Part shown: in pieces, positions 23,933 to 31,971 of the stretch
Position numbering within the stretch: position 1 is the first letter of the stretch
Layout of the letters: each line of letters starts with the position of its first letter
Source of the DNA: a virus
DNA: 43,141 nucleotides
Virus record (IMG/VR): IMGVR_UViG_3300035698_026535
Coordinates: 1 to 43,141 of that record
Reading direction: 5' to 3' (one strand)
The notes under the pieces: model-generated
Told to the model about the DNA's origin: nothing
Seen by the model: only the letters and a program-made list of their open reading frames with translations
Database searches by the model: none
Position numbers and translations under genes: made by a program

Positions 23933-24580
23933 TTAAGTAATATATTCTATTTCCAATAAAAAGAAAGAAACAAGCGATATCGTAGGTCCTTTCAGTGAGA
24001 AAACATCTTTTTTTATTTCTTTTAAATTATTGCAAGTATCAATATATAATTTTGAGAAATTTGTTCTCCAAAGGTAATTTTTTCGCATTTCTTCATATCC
24101 GTTTTCGATATAATTTTCATACCCCCAAATATATTGTTTTGAACATCTATATATTTCTTGCATTACTTGTGATATATTTTCCGGTGCTATATGGATAAGA
24201 ACACCGGATGTAAATACCAAATCAAATTCATCATCTTTATATGGAAGATTATAAGCAGATCCCTTTTTTATTTCAATGTTTAAATGTTTAGTTCTTGTTC
24301 TTGCTTCTTGTACGGCATAATCATTTATTTCAACTCCGTAAAGATTTTTGAATCCCATCTCATGTAACAAGATTAATTGATTTCCAATATTACATCCTAC
24401 TTCTAATATTTTTATAGATCTATTTAAATTATCAAGAAATATTTTATTATATTTGGATCTAGATTGTCCATACCAATTTTTAAACTTTTCATCATATCTT
24501 TCTGCTTTACAAAAACTTTTTTTAATATAATTTCTACCAAAATTGCCTTCCCATTGATCCGTTTGAATATTTCTTGACAT
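23933..24580 (-). CDS. Methyltransferase, pseudaminic-acid-associated type (copy 1 of 3)
   Basis: 215-aa SAM-dependent methyltransferase. N terminus QTDQWEGNFGRNYI matches the entry of the pseudaminic acid biosynthesis-associated methylase family; motif I is ILEVGCNIGNQL, the ribose-binding acid lies in GVEINDYAVQ, and FTSGVLIHIAPENI is the family's hallmark post-motif. Would methylate a nonulosonate or its N-acyl group. AAGGAG lies 9 nt before the ATG. Two related copies stand at 27933-28574 and 31972-32598, on the other strand. Confidence 0.87.
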   Translation of the reverse strand: MSRNIQTDQWEGNFGRNYIKKSFCKAERYDEKFKNWYGQSRSKYNKIFLDNLNRSIKILEVGCNIGNQLILLHEMGFKNLYGVEINDYAVQEARTRTKHLNIEIKKGSAYNLPYKDDEFDLVFTSGVLIHIAPENISQVMQEIYRCSKQYIWGYENYIENGYEEMRKNYLWRTNFSKLYIDTCNNLKEIKKDVFSLKGPTISLVSFFLLEIEYIT

Positions 24581-24583
24581 TGT

Positions 24584-25705
24584 TTATAACTCCTTAATAT
24601 GAAAAATTTTTTGTTCTAAAGAATATTTTGAAAATAATAAATCAATTGTTTTGTTATAATCATATTTCTTTTTAATCATAATTTTGATTTTGTCCATCCA
24701 GTCTTCTTCTAAATATGCTTCCAATCCAACAAACAAATCCATATTACAAAAAGAAAAACTAAATATTTTAGTAAGATATTCATTCATACTCATTTGTTGC
24801 TTTTCATATGGAATTTTCATTCCCTTAACAATATTTAGTGTCGGAATATTGTAATATGCGTTTTCTCTAATCACAGTAGAATTTCCAACAACGGAAAAAT
24901 CAGCAATATTTCTCATAATAAAATCATGGTCAAAACTTTCGATAAACATTGATTCTTTTTTAAAATATGCTTTCTTCTTTGTATCGACGTATGGATTACA
25001 CGACACTAAAATATTATAATATTTTTTGAGATTCAATGTTTTTCGTATTACCATTTTTTCATAATCATCGCGCTGAGTCGTCGTATAAAAAAAAACAAGT
25101 GTTTTTTTCTCACATGACAGTTTATACTTTTCATATATTTCATCATGAGAAAAATGTATTAATTTATTTTCGATATCTCCAATTTCAAATGGCCTCACAA
25201 ATTCAATAACCCGATCCAAGTTATTAAAAGTTTTCCTATATTTATTAATAACATGATGATTATTATATATTTTAGATGGCAACCATATTTTTAATGGTAA
25301 TTTTTTAAAACTTTCATTGAAATATAAATCATTACATGATCGAAATTTATAAAAAATCATTTTCTTCATCATTTCTTCATTATATCTAAATTTTATTTTA
25401 CTTCTTTTTTCATATGCCCAAATTATTAAATCAGAATCCATAATTCTTTTTCTAGATTCTTCACTAATAAAACAACCGCGGGATGTTGTTAAAGAAATAA
25501 ATTCTATTAAACGTAACCTTTCGCAAAAATTATGATATTTTTTATTACTTTCAAAAAATTTAATCTTATTTTGTAAATAATTGTATAACTTATCAAAAAT
25601 AAAAATTTTTAGATTTATATTTTCTTTTTTTAATTTTTCATACAAATATACATATTTATATAATGTAGTATATTTTACTTGATACATAACAATTGAAATG
25701 TTCAT
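24584..25705 (-). CDS. GT-B-like glycosyltransferase of the KxRxCND family (copy 1 of 5)
   Basis: 373 aa, unknown by name. Family marks shared by five proteins in this window: N-terminal TTLYKYVYLYEKLKKENI; K-F-R-S-C-N-D near residue 140; IWLPSKIYN; RPFEIGDIENKL; a beta strand opening the C-terminal half (KKTLVFFYTTTQRDDY); and FDHDFIMRN, then VVGNSTVIREN before a hydrophobic strand. The last segment is the donor-site region of GT-B enzymes such as CDP-glycerol and surface-glycan transferases. Here it reads GNSTVIREN instead of the GGISTAIRESL of the other four, so this is the most diverged copy. No membrane segment. No ribosome site; GATATATTAT precedes the ATG. Confidence 0.6.
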   Translation of the reverse strand: MNISIVMYQVKYTTLYKYVYLYEKLKKENINLKIFIFDKLYNYLQNKIKFFESNKKYHNFCERLRLIEFISLTTSRGCFISEESRKRIMDSDLIIWAYEKRSKIKFRYNEEMMKKMIFYKFRSCNDLYFNESFKKLPLKIWLPSKIYNNHHVINKYRKTFNNLDRVIEFVRPFEIGDIENKLIHFSHDEIYEKYKLSCEKKTLVFFYTTTQRDDYEKMVIRKTLNLKKYYNILVSCNPYVDTKKKAYFKKESMFIESFDHDFIMRNIADFSVVGNSTVIRENAYYNIPTLNIVKGMKIPYEKQQMSMNEYLTKIFSFSFCNMDLFVGLEAYLEEDWMDKIKIMIKKKYDYNKTIDLLFSKYSLEQKIFHIKEL

Positions 25706-25767
25706 ATAATATATCTCGTTTTATATTGTTACTTAAAAATTACGTAAAAATTCTAATCACGAGTCAT

Positions 25768-25797
25768 GAACATGTTATTCTAAAAAAGAACATGTTC
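25768..25797. promoter_or_regulatory. Twin GAACATGTT palindromic sites
   Basis: GAACATGTTA (25768-25777) and the perfect palindrome GAACATGTTC (25788-25797) are spaced 20 bp apart, about two helical turns. This is the form of a two-site operator or binding site, in the 309-bp gene-free gap between 25705 and 26015. Binding protein unknown. Confidence 0.35.
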
Positions 25798-25844
25798 TAA
25801 TAGTATTAAAGATTAATTCATGATTATATCTATAATAACCCGAG

Positions 25845-25884
25845 ATATAAAATTAACATCTATAAATAGATGTTAATTTTATAT
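25845..25884 (-). terminator. Perfect 18-bp hairpin in the 309-bp gap
   Basis: Bases 25845-25862 and 25867-25884 are exact reverse complements with the 4-nt loop TAAA. It lies downstream of the - strand cytidylyltransferase gene that ends at 26015 and upstream of the glycosyltransferase at 25705, so it probably separates their transcripts. Confidence 0.6.
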
Positions 25885-25961
25885 TAATATTCTGAACTAT
25901 TAGTGATAAACGTATTGTTTTAGCCATGTAGATATTACCAATTTTTCATATATAATACTAT

Positions 25962-26020
25962 ATGATTGCATTATCTATATACATACGCTGATATAATTCA
26001 TTTCGTGCCGTTTATTAAAA
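25962..26020 (+). pseudogene. 5' fragment of the gene at 28593 (with its TATAAT box)
   Basis: Starts ATGATTGCATTATCTATATAC and runs parallel to the first ~58 bases of the gene at 28593 (MIALSIYTYTDIIHFAP), including the upstream TATAAT five bases from the ATG. A 2-nt deletion after codon 7 brings a stop (MIALSIYIR*). Nothing further of the gene follows; the cytidylyltransferase ending at 26015 begins instead. Confidence 0.8.
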
Positions 26021-26764
26021 ACCTATAGATTTAAAACGTCGTTTTCTTCCTTCGTCATGAACAGACGGTTGATATCTAATTTCTTTAACAATACTTTCTG
26101 AAAAATTGATATTTAAATACTTCAACATTTGTTCATCATTTTCATATATGTTTTCAATAAATTTAAGATCCTCTTCAAAGTCAACGGATAATTCAATTTT
26201 GTTATTGGTTGCTTTAGTAGTAAATCCGTATAAAGAAATCTTGCGTAATCCTTTATAATTACCAAACGTCACCGCTATATGTTCAATGTTAACTTTTTCA
26301 TTTTCATAAATAACTTTAAAAGACTTAATATCAAAAATCTCAACATCGAGACCAGAAGTCATACAATTTTTGAAGTTTGTATTGCAAAAATATCCTTCTT
26401 TAATGTCACTCTCGTAAATCTTAATCATCTCATTAATAATATTCATATTAATACATGGACAATCAGAGGTAACTCTAATTATATAGTCAATATTTAAAGC
26501 ATATTTTTTGTAAGCATTGTAATACCTATCTACCAAATTATTTTCAGATCCTCCAAAAATATGATTATAATTATTATGAGTATTTCTTTTGATCTCTCGC
26601 AACTGCGATTCTGGAACAGCTAATATTAAATTATTTATTTCTTTATTGGAATATAATTTATCTAACATAAAATTGAGAACATTAGAATTTTTGAATGGGG
26701 CAAATATTTTCTTGGGAAATCTTGAAGAATTTGATCTAGCTTGGATTATACATGCATTATTCAT
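26015..26764 (-). CDS. SpsF-type cytidylyltransferase (copy 1)
   Basis: 249 aa. N-terminal ACIIQARSNSSRFPKKI is the SpsF/CMP-sugar nucleotidyltransferase signature; NLILAVPESQ, IFGGSENNLVDRYYNA, the metal-binding IIRVTSDCPCIN and SGLDVEIFD follow, as in spore-coat and legionaminate-type enzymes. Activates an acidic sugar with CMP. The 238-aa gene product at 33463-34179 is its paralogue. Its ribosome site AAAGG lies inside a decayed fragment of another gene (26765-26910). It is adjacent to and divergent from the GPS-motif transferase gene at 26942, a pairing repeated twice more in the island. Exact sugar unknown. Confidence 0.85.
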   Translation of the reverse strand: MNNACIIQARSNSSRFPKKIFAPFKNSNVLNFMLDKLYSNKEINNLILAVPESQLREIKRNTHNNYNHIFGGSENNLVDRYYNAYKKYALNIDYIIRVTSDCPCINMNIINEMIKIYESDIKEGYFCNTNFKNCMTSGLDVEIFDIKSFKVIYENEKVNIEHIAVTFGNYKGLRKISLYGFTTKATNNKIELSVDFEEDLKFIENIYENDEQMLKYLNINFSESIVKEIRYQPSVHDEGRKRRFKSIGF

Positions 26765-26910
26765 TCTTTATACCTTTATAAATATTTTCATCAACAAGTC
26801 TTTTTTTTTCATATATATGAAAGCAGGACATACTTTAATCCCATTTTATCCAAAACATCAGCATGTTTTTTATCAATTGATCCATATCTGTAAATGCATA
26901 TTTTTTTCAT
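26765..26910 (-). pseudogene. Chimeric fragment: start of the Gfo/Idh gene joined to the middle of a cytidylyltransferase gene
   Basis: From the ATG at 26910 it reads MKKICIYRYGSIDKKHADVL then DKMGLKY, matching the start of the oxidoreductase at 23054-23875, and the bases before the ATG (TATTATTCTCTTTGATATAT on the + strand) match too. It then switches to a sequence corresponding to the VCHAFHIYERERLINEN segment of the cytidylyltransferase at 29741-30451 (here VCPAFIYMKKKRLVDEN after a 1-nt slip). Both parents share GAAGTATG exactly at the switch. Neither part can make a working protein. Confidence 0.82.
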
Positions 26911-26941
26911 ATTATTCTCTTTGATATATAATATATATATT

Positions 26942-27787
26942 ATGAGATCATTGTCCTTACTTAAAAATTCACACAAAAATGAAGCAGCTGTTTTTATAGG
27001 AACTGGTCCAAGCATAAAACAGTTTGATTTATCTAAGATTGATAGATCAAAATATAAATTATTTTCTATGAATTGGTGGTATCCATACGGTCCGCAATTT
27101 TTCGGATTTGATGTTGATTATTATATCAATGCAGATCCCAATATTTTCCCAGGTTATTTTCCAAACTTTTATAATTCTGATTACATTATAAAAAAAGGAA
27201 GAAAAAGAGACCCTCTATCCTTTTTGACTCAAAAAGAAAAAAATAGGATAATCGAAAAAAAACTTTCTAAAATAAAAAAACATTGCAGCCCAAGTGAATG
27301 GGTATTAGAACAAAACTGTAAGTCTAAAATAATTTTGATAAGACTTGATATTAAAAAAATTGTCAACCAATACAAAAAGACTAAAAGTGATATTTTCTTT
27401 GCGAAAAGAAAAGTTTCTACAAAAATAAAATTATATGAAGAAGAAAACAATGACGTATTTTTCAACGGACAAGTTATAAGCGGGTTTTTATGTTATGTAA
27501 TACCGATAATAAAATATTTGGGTTTTTCAAAAATGATTATTATGGGAATAGACGTAAGTAATACTGGGTACTTTTTTTGTGATTTATCAGATGTTTTTCG
27601 ACAATATAAAAAAAATGCTTCTCGTTCCAAACACAAAATATTTATACGCGACTTAAATAGGACAGTCAACATGTGTGGAAACGATCTTGACATATACGAA
27701 ATAAGTAATAAATTACATCAAAATTACTTGTCTGGGTCATGTCTCTTGAAAAAAAGAATGAACTTCAATGATCTAGTAAAAAAATGA
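26942..27787 (+). CDS. GPS-motif transferase, DUF115/GT42-like (copy 1 of 3)
   Basis: 281 aa. AAVFIGTGPSIKQFDLSKI at 15-33 is the nucleotide-binding opening seen in DUF115/Maf flagellin glycosyltransferases and GT42 sialyltransferases (AGNGPSL-type). YKLFSMNWWYPYGPQ and FGFDVDYYINAD follow, and IKYLGFSKMIIMGIDVSN is a later strand-turn of the same fold. The near-identical frame in the genes at 32604 and 42662 defines a family. Expected task: move a CMP-activated nonulosonate onto an acceptor, in the cytosol as there is no signal or membrane segment. There is no ribosome site; TATAAT is 9 nt before the ATG. The GT42/DUF115 relation is by motif only. Confidence 0.6.
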   Translation: MRSLSLLKNSHKNEAAVFIGTGPSIKQFDLSKIDRSKYKLFSMNWWYPYGPQFFGFDVDYYINADPNIFPGYFPNFYNSDYIIKKGRKRDPLSFLTQKEKNRIIEKKLSKIKKHCSPSEWVLEQNCKSKIILIRLDIKKIVNQYKKTKSDIFFAKRKVSTKIKLYEEENNDVFFNGQVISGFLCYVIPIIKYLGFSKMIIMGIDVSNTGYFFCDLSDVFRQYKKNASRSKHKIFIRDLNRTVNMCGNDLDIYEISNKLHQNYLSGSCLLKKRMNFNDLVKK

Positions 27788-27932
27788 TAATTTTCAATCT
27801 TAACTCAAAACATCAAAGCAAATGCCTTGTACAAATACCTGATATTGACCGATAATTCAAAAAAATAGTAACAATATTTTTTTTATCGAAAAAATAAAAC
27901 TAATCAGAAATAATTTTTTCATAATAATATAT

Positions 27933-28574
27933 ATGTATATGAAACAACAATGCCAAACAGATCTGTGGGAAGGTGAGTATGGAGACAAATACATAGAAAA
28001 TAGCTTCTGGTCCGCTGAAGAATATAACACGCTATTTGAGAAATGGATTGGTATTACCAGAATCAATCTGAATAAAATGTTTCTTGATGACCTAGACAGA
28101 TCGATTAAAATACTAGAAATTGGATGTAATGTAGCCAATCAGTTAGTATTACTTCATCAAATGGGTTTTGAAAATCTTCATGGAATTGAAATAAATGATA
28201 TAGCTGTACTAGAAGCTCAAAAAAGAACAAAAGATATGAACATGCAAATAAAAAAAGGATCAATTCTTGATTTGCCTTATCAAGATAATGAATTCGATTT
28301 AGTGTTCACTTCTGGTGTTCTAATTCATATATCACCAGAAAACATATCTCAAGCGATGCAAGAGATACATAGATGTTCCAATAAATATATTTGGGGTTAT
28401 GAAAATTATCACAAAAAATTTATTTCAACCTGTCCTAACCAAACCTGGGCAGAGGATTATTCTAAATTGTATTTAGAATCATTTAATGATCTATCTCGTG
28501 TTGTTGATGATAAAATATATACTTATAAAAAAAGAAAACTAAGAGTTATGTTTTTATTATCTAAACAACTATAA
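27933..28574 (+). CDS. Methyltransferase, pseudaminic-acid-associated type (copy 2 of 3)
   Basis: 213 aa. Same order as copy 1: QTDLWEGEYGDKYIENSFW, ILEIGCNVANQLVLLHQMGF (motif I, with Ala where the others have Gly), HGIEINDIAV, and FTSGVLIHISPENISQAMQE. More than half its residues match copy 1 in the core, so the pair is a recent duplication now on the opposite strand. Lies between a GPS-motif transferase and a GT-B-like protein. The 145-bp gap before it holds no gene that I can see. No ribosome site. Confidence 0.85.
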   Translation: MYMKQQCQTDLWEGEYGDKYIENSFWSAEEYNTLFEKWIGITRINLNKMFLDDLDRSIKILEIGCNVANQLVLLHQMGFENLHGIEINDIAVLEAQKRTKDMNMQIKKGSILDLPYQDNEFDLVFTSGVLIHISPENISQAMQEIHRCSNKYIWGYENYHKKFISTCPNQTWAEDYSKLYLESFNDLSRVVDDKIYTYKKRKLRVMFLLSKQL

Positions 28575-28592
28575 ATTCTCTATAATATATTT

Positions 28593-29717
28593 ATGATCGC
28601 GCTATCCATATACACATATACAGATATAATTCATTTTGCTCCTTTTATTAAAGAATATCCCGATAAAATACACGTTTTTGTCATACGGAAATATTTTGGG
28701 CAAAAAAGAGGTAACACAAAGAAACTTATTTATTTCTCAGATCAAGAATTCAATTATATAAGAAATTATTTCGTAAATGTTTTAGGATCAAAATTATATA
28801 AAGAATTTGATAATTTTCAAGAATGTAAAAAGTTTTGCAAACAAAACGGTTGCCAGCATTTTATGAACTCTGGAAGAGACTTTGAACAAGGAACAATCTC
28901 CAAACATCATCATTTGTTCTCAAGAGTAAACGAAGGAATTAGCGCCAATTTATCTAATAATTTTATAAAAAAAGGAATTTTTACTCCAAAAAACATGAAA
29001 ATATATTCTTATGGACCAGGATGGTATATTAAAGAATTACAAAACATGTTTCCTAGTAGTTTCTTGTCTTATTATAATAGTGTTTCTTACGTACAGGAAA
29101 AATATTTTTCAAAATCAAAATCGATCTTTCAGCATCCATTATATGATCCAAACAAATTTACTATACTAATTCCAATTCGACATATTTATATTGATTTTGA
29201 AAAATATAAAAAAATGTCTATAGATCTTCTTTCAGATCTAAGTAAATATAAAAATAAATATAATATAATTGTTAGAACAAGACCAGGAGTAACGTTTTCT
29301 CAAAGAGATCCTTATGATCAATTTTATGGCCATGTATATAAAAAATGCAAACAATATCAGTTTATCATTGACGACGTGATGTTTGCATGGCCTACCCGTC
29401 AAACAACAATGGTAAATTTATCAGATATTGTTATTTCACCAACCATATGCGGGTTGATAAATGAATCATATAATACAAATAAACCTTTCGTAACTGTATA
29501 TCCAGCGAAATATCACAAGTGGCCTAATAATACAAAGTTTCTATCTTATGAACACGCTGTAAATAACGATTTGCTATTTGATTATAATAATATAAATCTG
29601 AATAAATTAGAAGATATAAAATTTTCGAATCAACAACAAGCCATGTTACAAATATGGAAAAGTTTATATTTCAAATCTGTGCCATTAAATGAAATAATGA
29701 AAAAAATACTAAACTAG
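28593..29717 (+). CDS. GT-B-like glycan transferase, unassigned
   Basis: 374 aa, not a member of the KxRxCND family and not recognised by name. N-terminal half contains a His/Gly-rich stretch (FMNSGRDFEQGTISKHHHLF). The C-terminal half has FTILIPIRHIYIDF, YNIIVRTRPG, and NLSDIVISPTICGLINESYN then KPFVTVYP, the strand-loop-helix of a GT-B donor site. Perfect TATAAT lies 6 nt before the ATG and no ribosome site is present. A 5' fragment of this gene, box included, is found at 25962-26020. It ends 23 nt before a convergent cytidylyltransferase. Acceptor unknown. Confidence 0.55.
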   Translation: MIALSIYTYTDIIHFAPFIKEYPDKIHVFVIRKYFGQKRGNTKKLIYFSDQEFNYIRNYFVNVLGSKLYKEFDNFQECKKFCKQNGCQHFMNSGRDFEQGTISKHHHLFSRVNEGISANLSNNFIKKGIFTPKNMKIYSYGPGWYIKELQNMFPSSFLSYYNSVSYVQEKYFSKSKSIFQHPLYDPNKFTILIPIRHIYIDFEKYKKMSIDLLSDLSKYKNKYNIIVRTRPGVTFSQRDPYDQFYGHVYKKCKQYQFIIDDVMFAWPTRQTTMVNLSDIVISPTICGLINESYNTNKPFVTVYPAKYHKWPNNTKFLSYEHAVNNDLLFDYNNINLNKLEDIKFSNQQQAMLQIWKSLYFKSVPLNEIMKKILN

Positions 29718-29740
29718 AAATTAAATTATCTTTTTTTCCT

Positions 29741-30451
29741 TCATTCTGTTATTTTGGGATAACTAATATTAGATTTGATTCTTTTATTAGAATGCAGGTC
29801 TTTATAAATATTCTCAGAAATAATAAATTCTTCTTCTGTATCTATATCAATAGATTCTAATTTTGAAATTTCATACAAATATGGATCGTAAAAGTTGGTA
29901 TGTCCCCAATAGCAATTTTCATTAATAAGTCTTTCTCTCTCGTAAATATGAAAAGCATGACATACTTCGTAAATCCACGGAGATGTTTTAGTACTAATTT
30001 CTTTAGGATCTTTATTATTAATAGGATTCATATCTTGGTCGTAAAACCAATTACTGTTCTTAATCACAGCTGTCATAGATTTATAATTATTTTCAATAAA
30101 TATCGCTGCCGCTTGTTCTATGGTTTCACGTTTCAAAAGAACTAAACATGGATTAATAAACATTATATATTTATGTGATATATTTTGATGATAAGCAAAT
30201 ATTCTTGATAATGGAAGATCTGAATGCAACTCGTCATACGTGCGATGTATATGTCTAATATTTGGATAACTCTGTAACTTTAAATCAATTTCTTCTTCTC
30301 CAGATGCCAAATAACAAGAAAAATTACTTATTTTGTTTATTTTTGATAAAGCAATATCTAAAACAGAAGTATTACAGAATTTTCTTAATAATTTATTTTT
30401 ACATCTCTGACTATTTTTTCTGGCATTTATAATAATTGCTAAATCCTTCAT
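29741..30451 (-). CDS. NeuA/SpsF-like cytidylyltransferase (diverged)
   Basis: 236 aa. Opening LAIIINARKNSQRCKNKLL resembles the CTP-binding loop of NeuA/SpsF, but the usual R-x-P-x-K is R-C-K-N-K, a change at the loop. YIMFINPCLVLLKRETI corresponds to the second motif, and SIDIDTEEEFIISE to the family's terminal IDxxxD-type metal region. Likely still a CMP transferase for an acidic sugar; it could have altered specificity. Third gene of a - strand operon after the formyltransferase and deacetylase, overlapping the latter by 4 nt (ATGA) with AGGAGG just upstream. A decayed piece of it survives in the chimera at 26765-26910. Confidence 0.75.
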   Translation of the reverse strand: MKDLAIIINARKNSQRCKNKLLRKFCNTSVLDIALSKINKISNFSCYLASGEEEIDLKLQSYPNIRHIHRTYDELHSDLPLSRIFAYHQNISHKYIMFINPCLVLLKRETIEQAAAIFIENNYKSMTAVIKNSNWFYDQDMNPINNKDPKEISTKTSPWIYEVCHAFHIYERERLINENCYWGHTNFYDPYLYEISKLESIDIDTEEEFIISENIYKDLHSNKRIKSNISYPKITE

Positions 30452-31146
30452 AAAATCATCCTCCTACATATGAATGCTTCGGCATAACTTATACCTACGA
30501 AAGATCCCCAATATGAAGATTTAGCGATTGTAGCCTCGCATGATCTTGGATGATTACTTGTTTTCATTTCTTCTTTGTAACATTGCAAAGCCTTGATTTT
30601 TTTATCAACAAAATCAGAAATATCAACGAAAATATTAGGATTAAAATAGCTTTGAGAATATTCAGTGGAAGAAGAGCTTTCATATTCCAAAATCATGGTA
30701 CATTTCTCTCCTGGTTGCATCCTAAAAGCAACGTATGTACAATAAGAAACTATTTGATGATCAATATTTAAACAATCCTTAAAATGGGTAAGTACAATAT
30801 CAGGCTGAAATTTTTCTTTTATTTTTTCTATTTCTTGTGCTATCTGTAATTTACATTCTGAATCCATCTTATTGTCTGGATAATTTAGTTGTTCAATTTT
30901 ATCCAAATGAATATCAAGACCTAATATCTTATATGCTTTTACTTTATCTTTTTCTCTTCGCTCTACTGCCTCAACATACTCTTTGTTTTCTGTTTTATAT
31001 CTTGCCCCAACGCCATCGGTAAAAGTTACAATACAGATTTCATTATCTTTAGACCATTTGGCAATAGCCCCGCCATATCCTAAAGTTTCGTCATCAGAAT
31101 GCGCACTAAGACATAGAATTTTCTTTCCCTTAATTTTCAGTTTCAT
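30448..31146 (-). CDS. PIG-L/LmbE-family N-deacetylase
   Basis: 232 aa. Zinc site AHSDDE at 15-20 (family AHPDDE) with a second ligand in CLNIDHQ near residue 133; GYGGAIAKW and FTDGVGARY are also typical. Removes an acetyl group from N-acetylated sugars. Paired with a formyltransferase gene (17-nt overlap), the obvious reading is exchange of N-acetyl for N-formyl on a sugar, an arrangement seen in nonulosonate and O-antigen loci. AAGGAGA sits only 0-1 nt before the ATG, an unusually short spacing, so translation may depend on coupling. Confidence 0.9.
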   Translation of the reverse strand: MKLKIKGKKILCLSAHSDDETLGYGGAIAKWSKDNEICIVTFTDGVGARYKTENKEYVEAVERREKDKVKAYKILGLDIHLDKIEQLNYPDNKMDSECKLQIAQEIEKIKEKFQPDIVLTHFKDCLNIDHQIVSYCTYVAFRMQPGEKCTMILEYESSSSTEYSQSYFNPNIFVDISDFVDKKIKALQCYKEEMKTSNHPRSCEATIAKSSYWGSFVGISYAEAFICRRMIL

Positions 31147-31825
31147 TCTCCTTGGTAATAATTACGCTACATTTTATTTTATCATGATAATAATTTGCTT
31201 GTAACAATTCCAACTTGAATTTACCATGTTTGATGTAAGCTTTCGGATATCCTTCTGCATCTAACATCCGGATATGGTCATATAAATCTTCTAAATTATC
31301 ACAATCTTTGATTTCGCTATCCGAATGTTTTCGCCTATTAAAAACAACGCATTCTCCATGTTGTTGAACTGGTTCAATGTTTTTTTCAATTATCTCTTTT
31401 ATAATACCTGCTGATAACCTAGATGATCTAATATAAATTTCTTCTGCATTCCCTTCTAAAGACAAATCCTTTTTTATATATACTGGGCCAGCATCAAATT
31501 CTTTTACCATCTTCAAAGCAGTTAGTTGAGTACGAGTATGTCCTCTGATTATCAAATTTTGTAACGGACTGCCTCCGCGGCCATAAGGAACATCAGTCAT
31601 ATGAAAACACACGCAATTATAATTCTCTATCATTTCCGACGGAACCCAATCAGACCAATGAAGAAAAAATATAAACTCCGGATGTCCTGATACTAGACAA
31701 TGTTCCAGAGAAACTTTATTATCTGCAAACATCCATTTTCCAGGTAGCTTACATATCCAGTTATCAAACACTTGTTTATTCCAGAGTTTTATTCCGGCTA
31801 CTATATAAAAATATTCTTTTCCCAT
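31130..31825 (-). CDS. Formyltransferase of the sugar-modifying type
   Basis: 231 aa, N-terminal formyl_trans fold. FHMTDVPYGRGGSPLQNLI near 74-92 has the catalytic His75 and the loop seen in glycan-locus formyltransferases, and Asp111 in FDAGPVY completes the pair. The usual Asn two residues before the His is Cys73 here, a departure from methionyl-tRNA formyltransferase. Uses N10-formyl-tetrahydrofolate to formylate an amino sugar freed by the deacetylase encoded next. First gene of the operon 31825-29741. The C-terminal ~70 residues are a small separate domain. Substrate unknown. Confidence 0.82.
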   Translation of the reverse strand: MGKEYFYIVAGIKLWNKQVFDNWICKLPGKWMFADNKVSLEHCLVSGHPEFIFFLHWSDWVPSEMIENYNCVCFHMTDVPYGRGGSPLQNLIIRGHTRTQLTALKMVKEFDAGPVYIKKDLSLEGNAEEIYIRSSRLSAGIIKEIIEKNIEPVQQHGECVVFNRRKHSDSEIKDCDNLEDLYDHIRMLDAEGYPKAYIKHGKFKLELLQANYYHDKIKCSVIITKENETEN

Positions 31826-31971
31826 TTTGTTCTTTTAATTAAAGGTATATATAATCTTAATAAAATATTTTGATTAAAGTATACACGCAATATCTATATA
31901 ATAATAGATGAATTCAATTATAAATATCATAAATAATATTAAAAAATATGTAAAATCGAAAGGAGTACACA

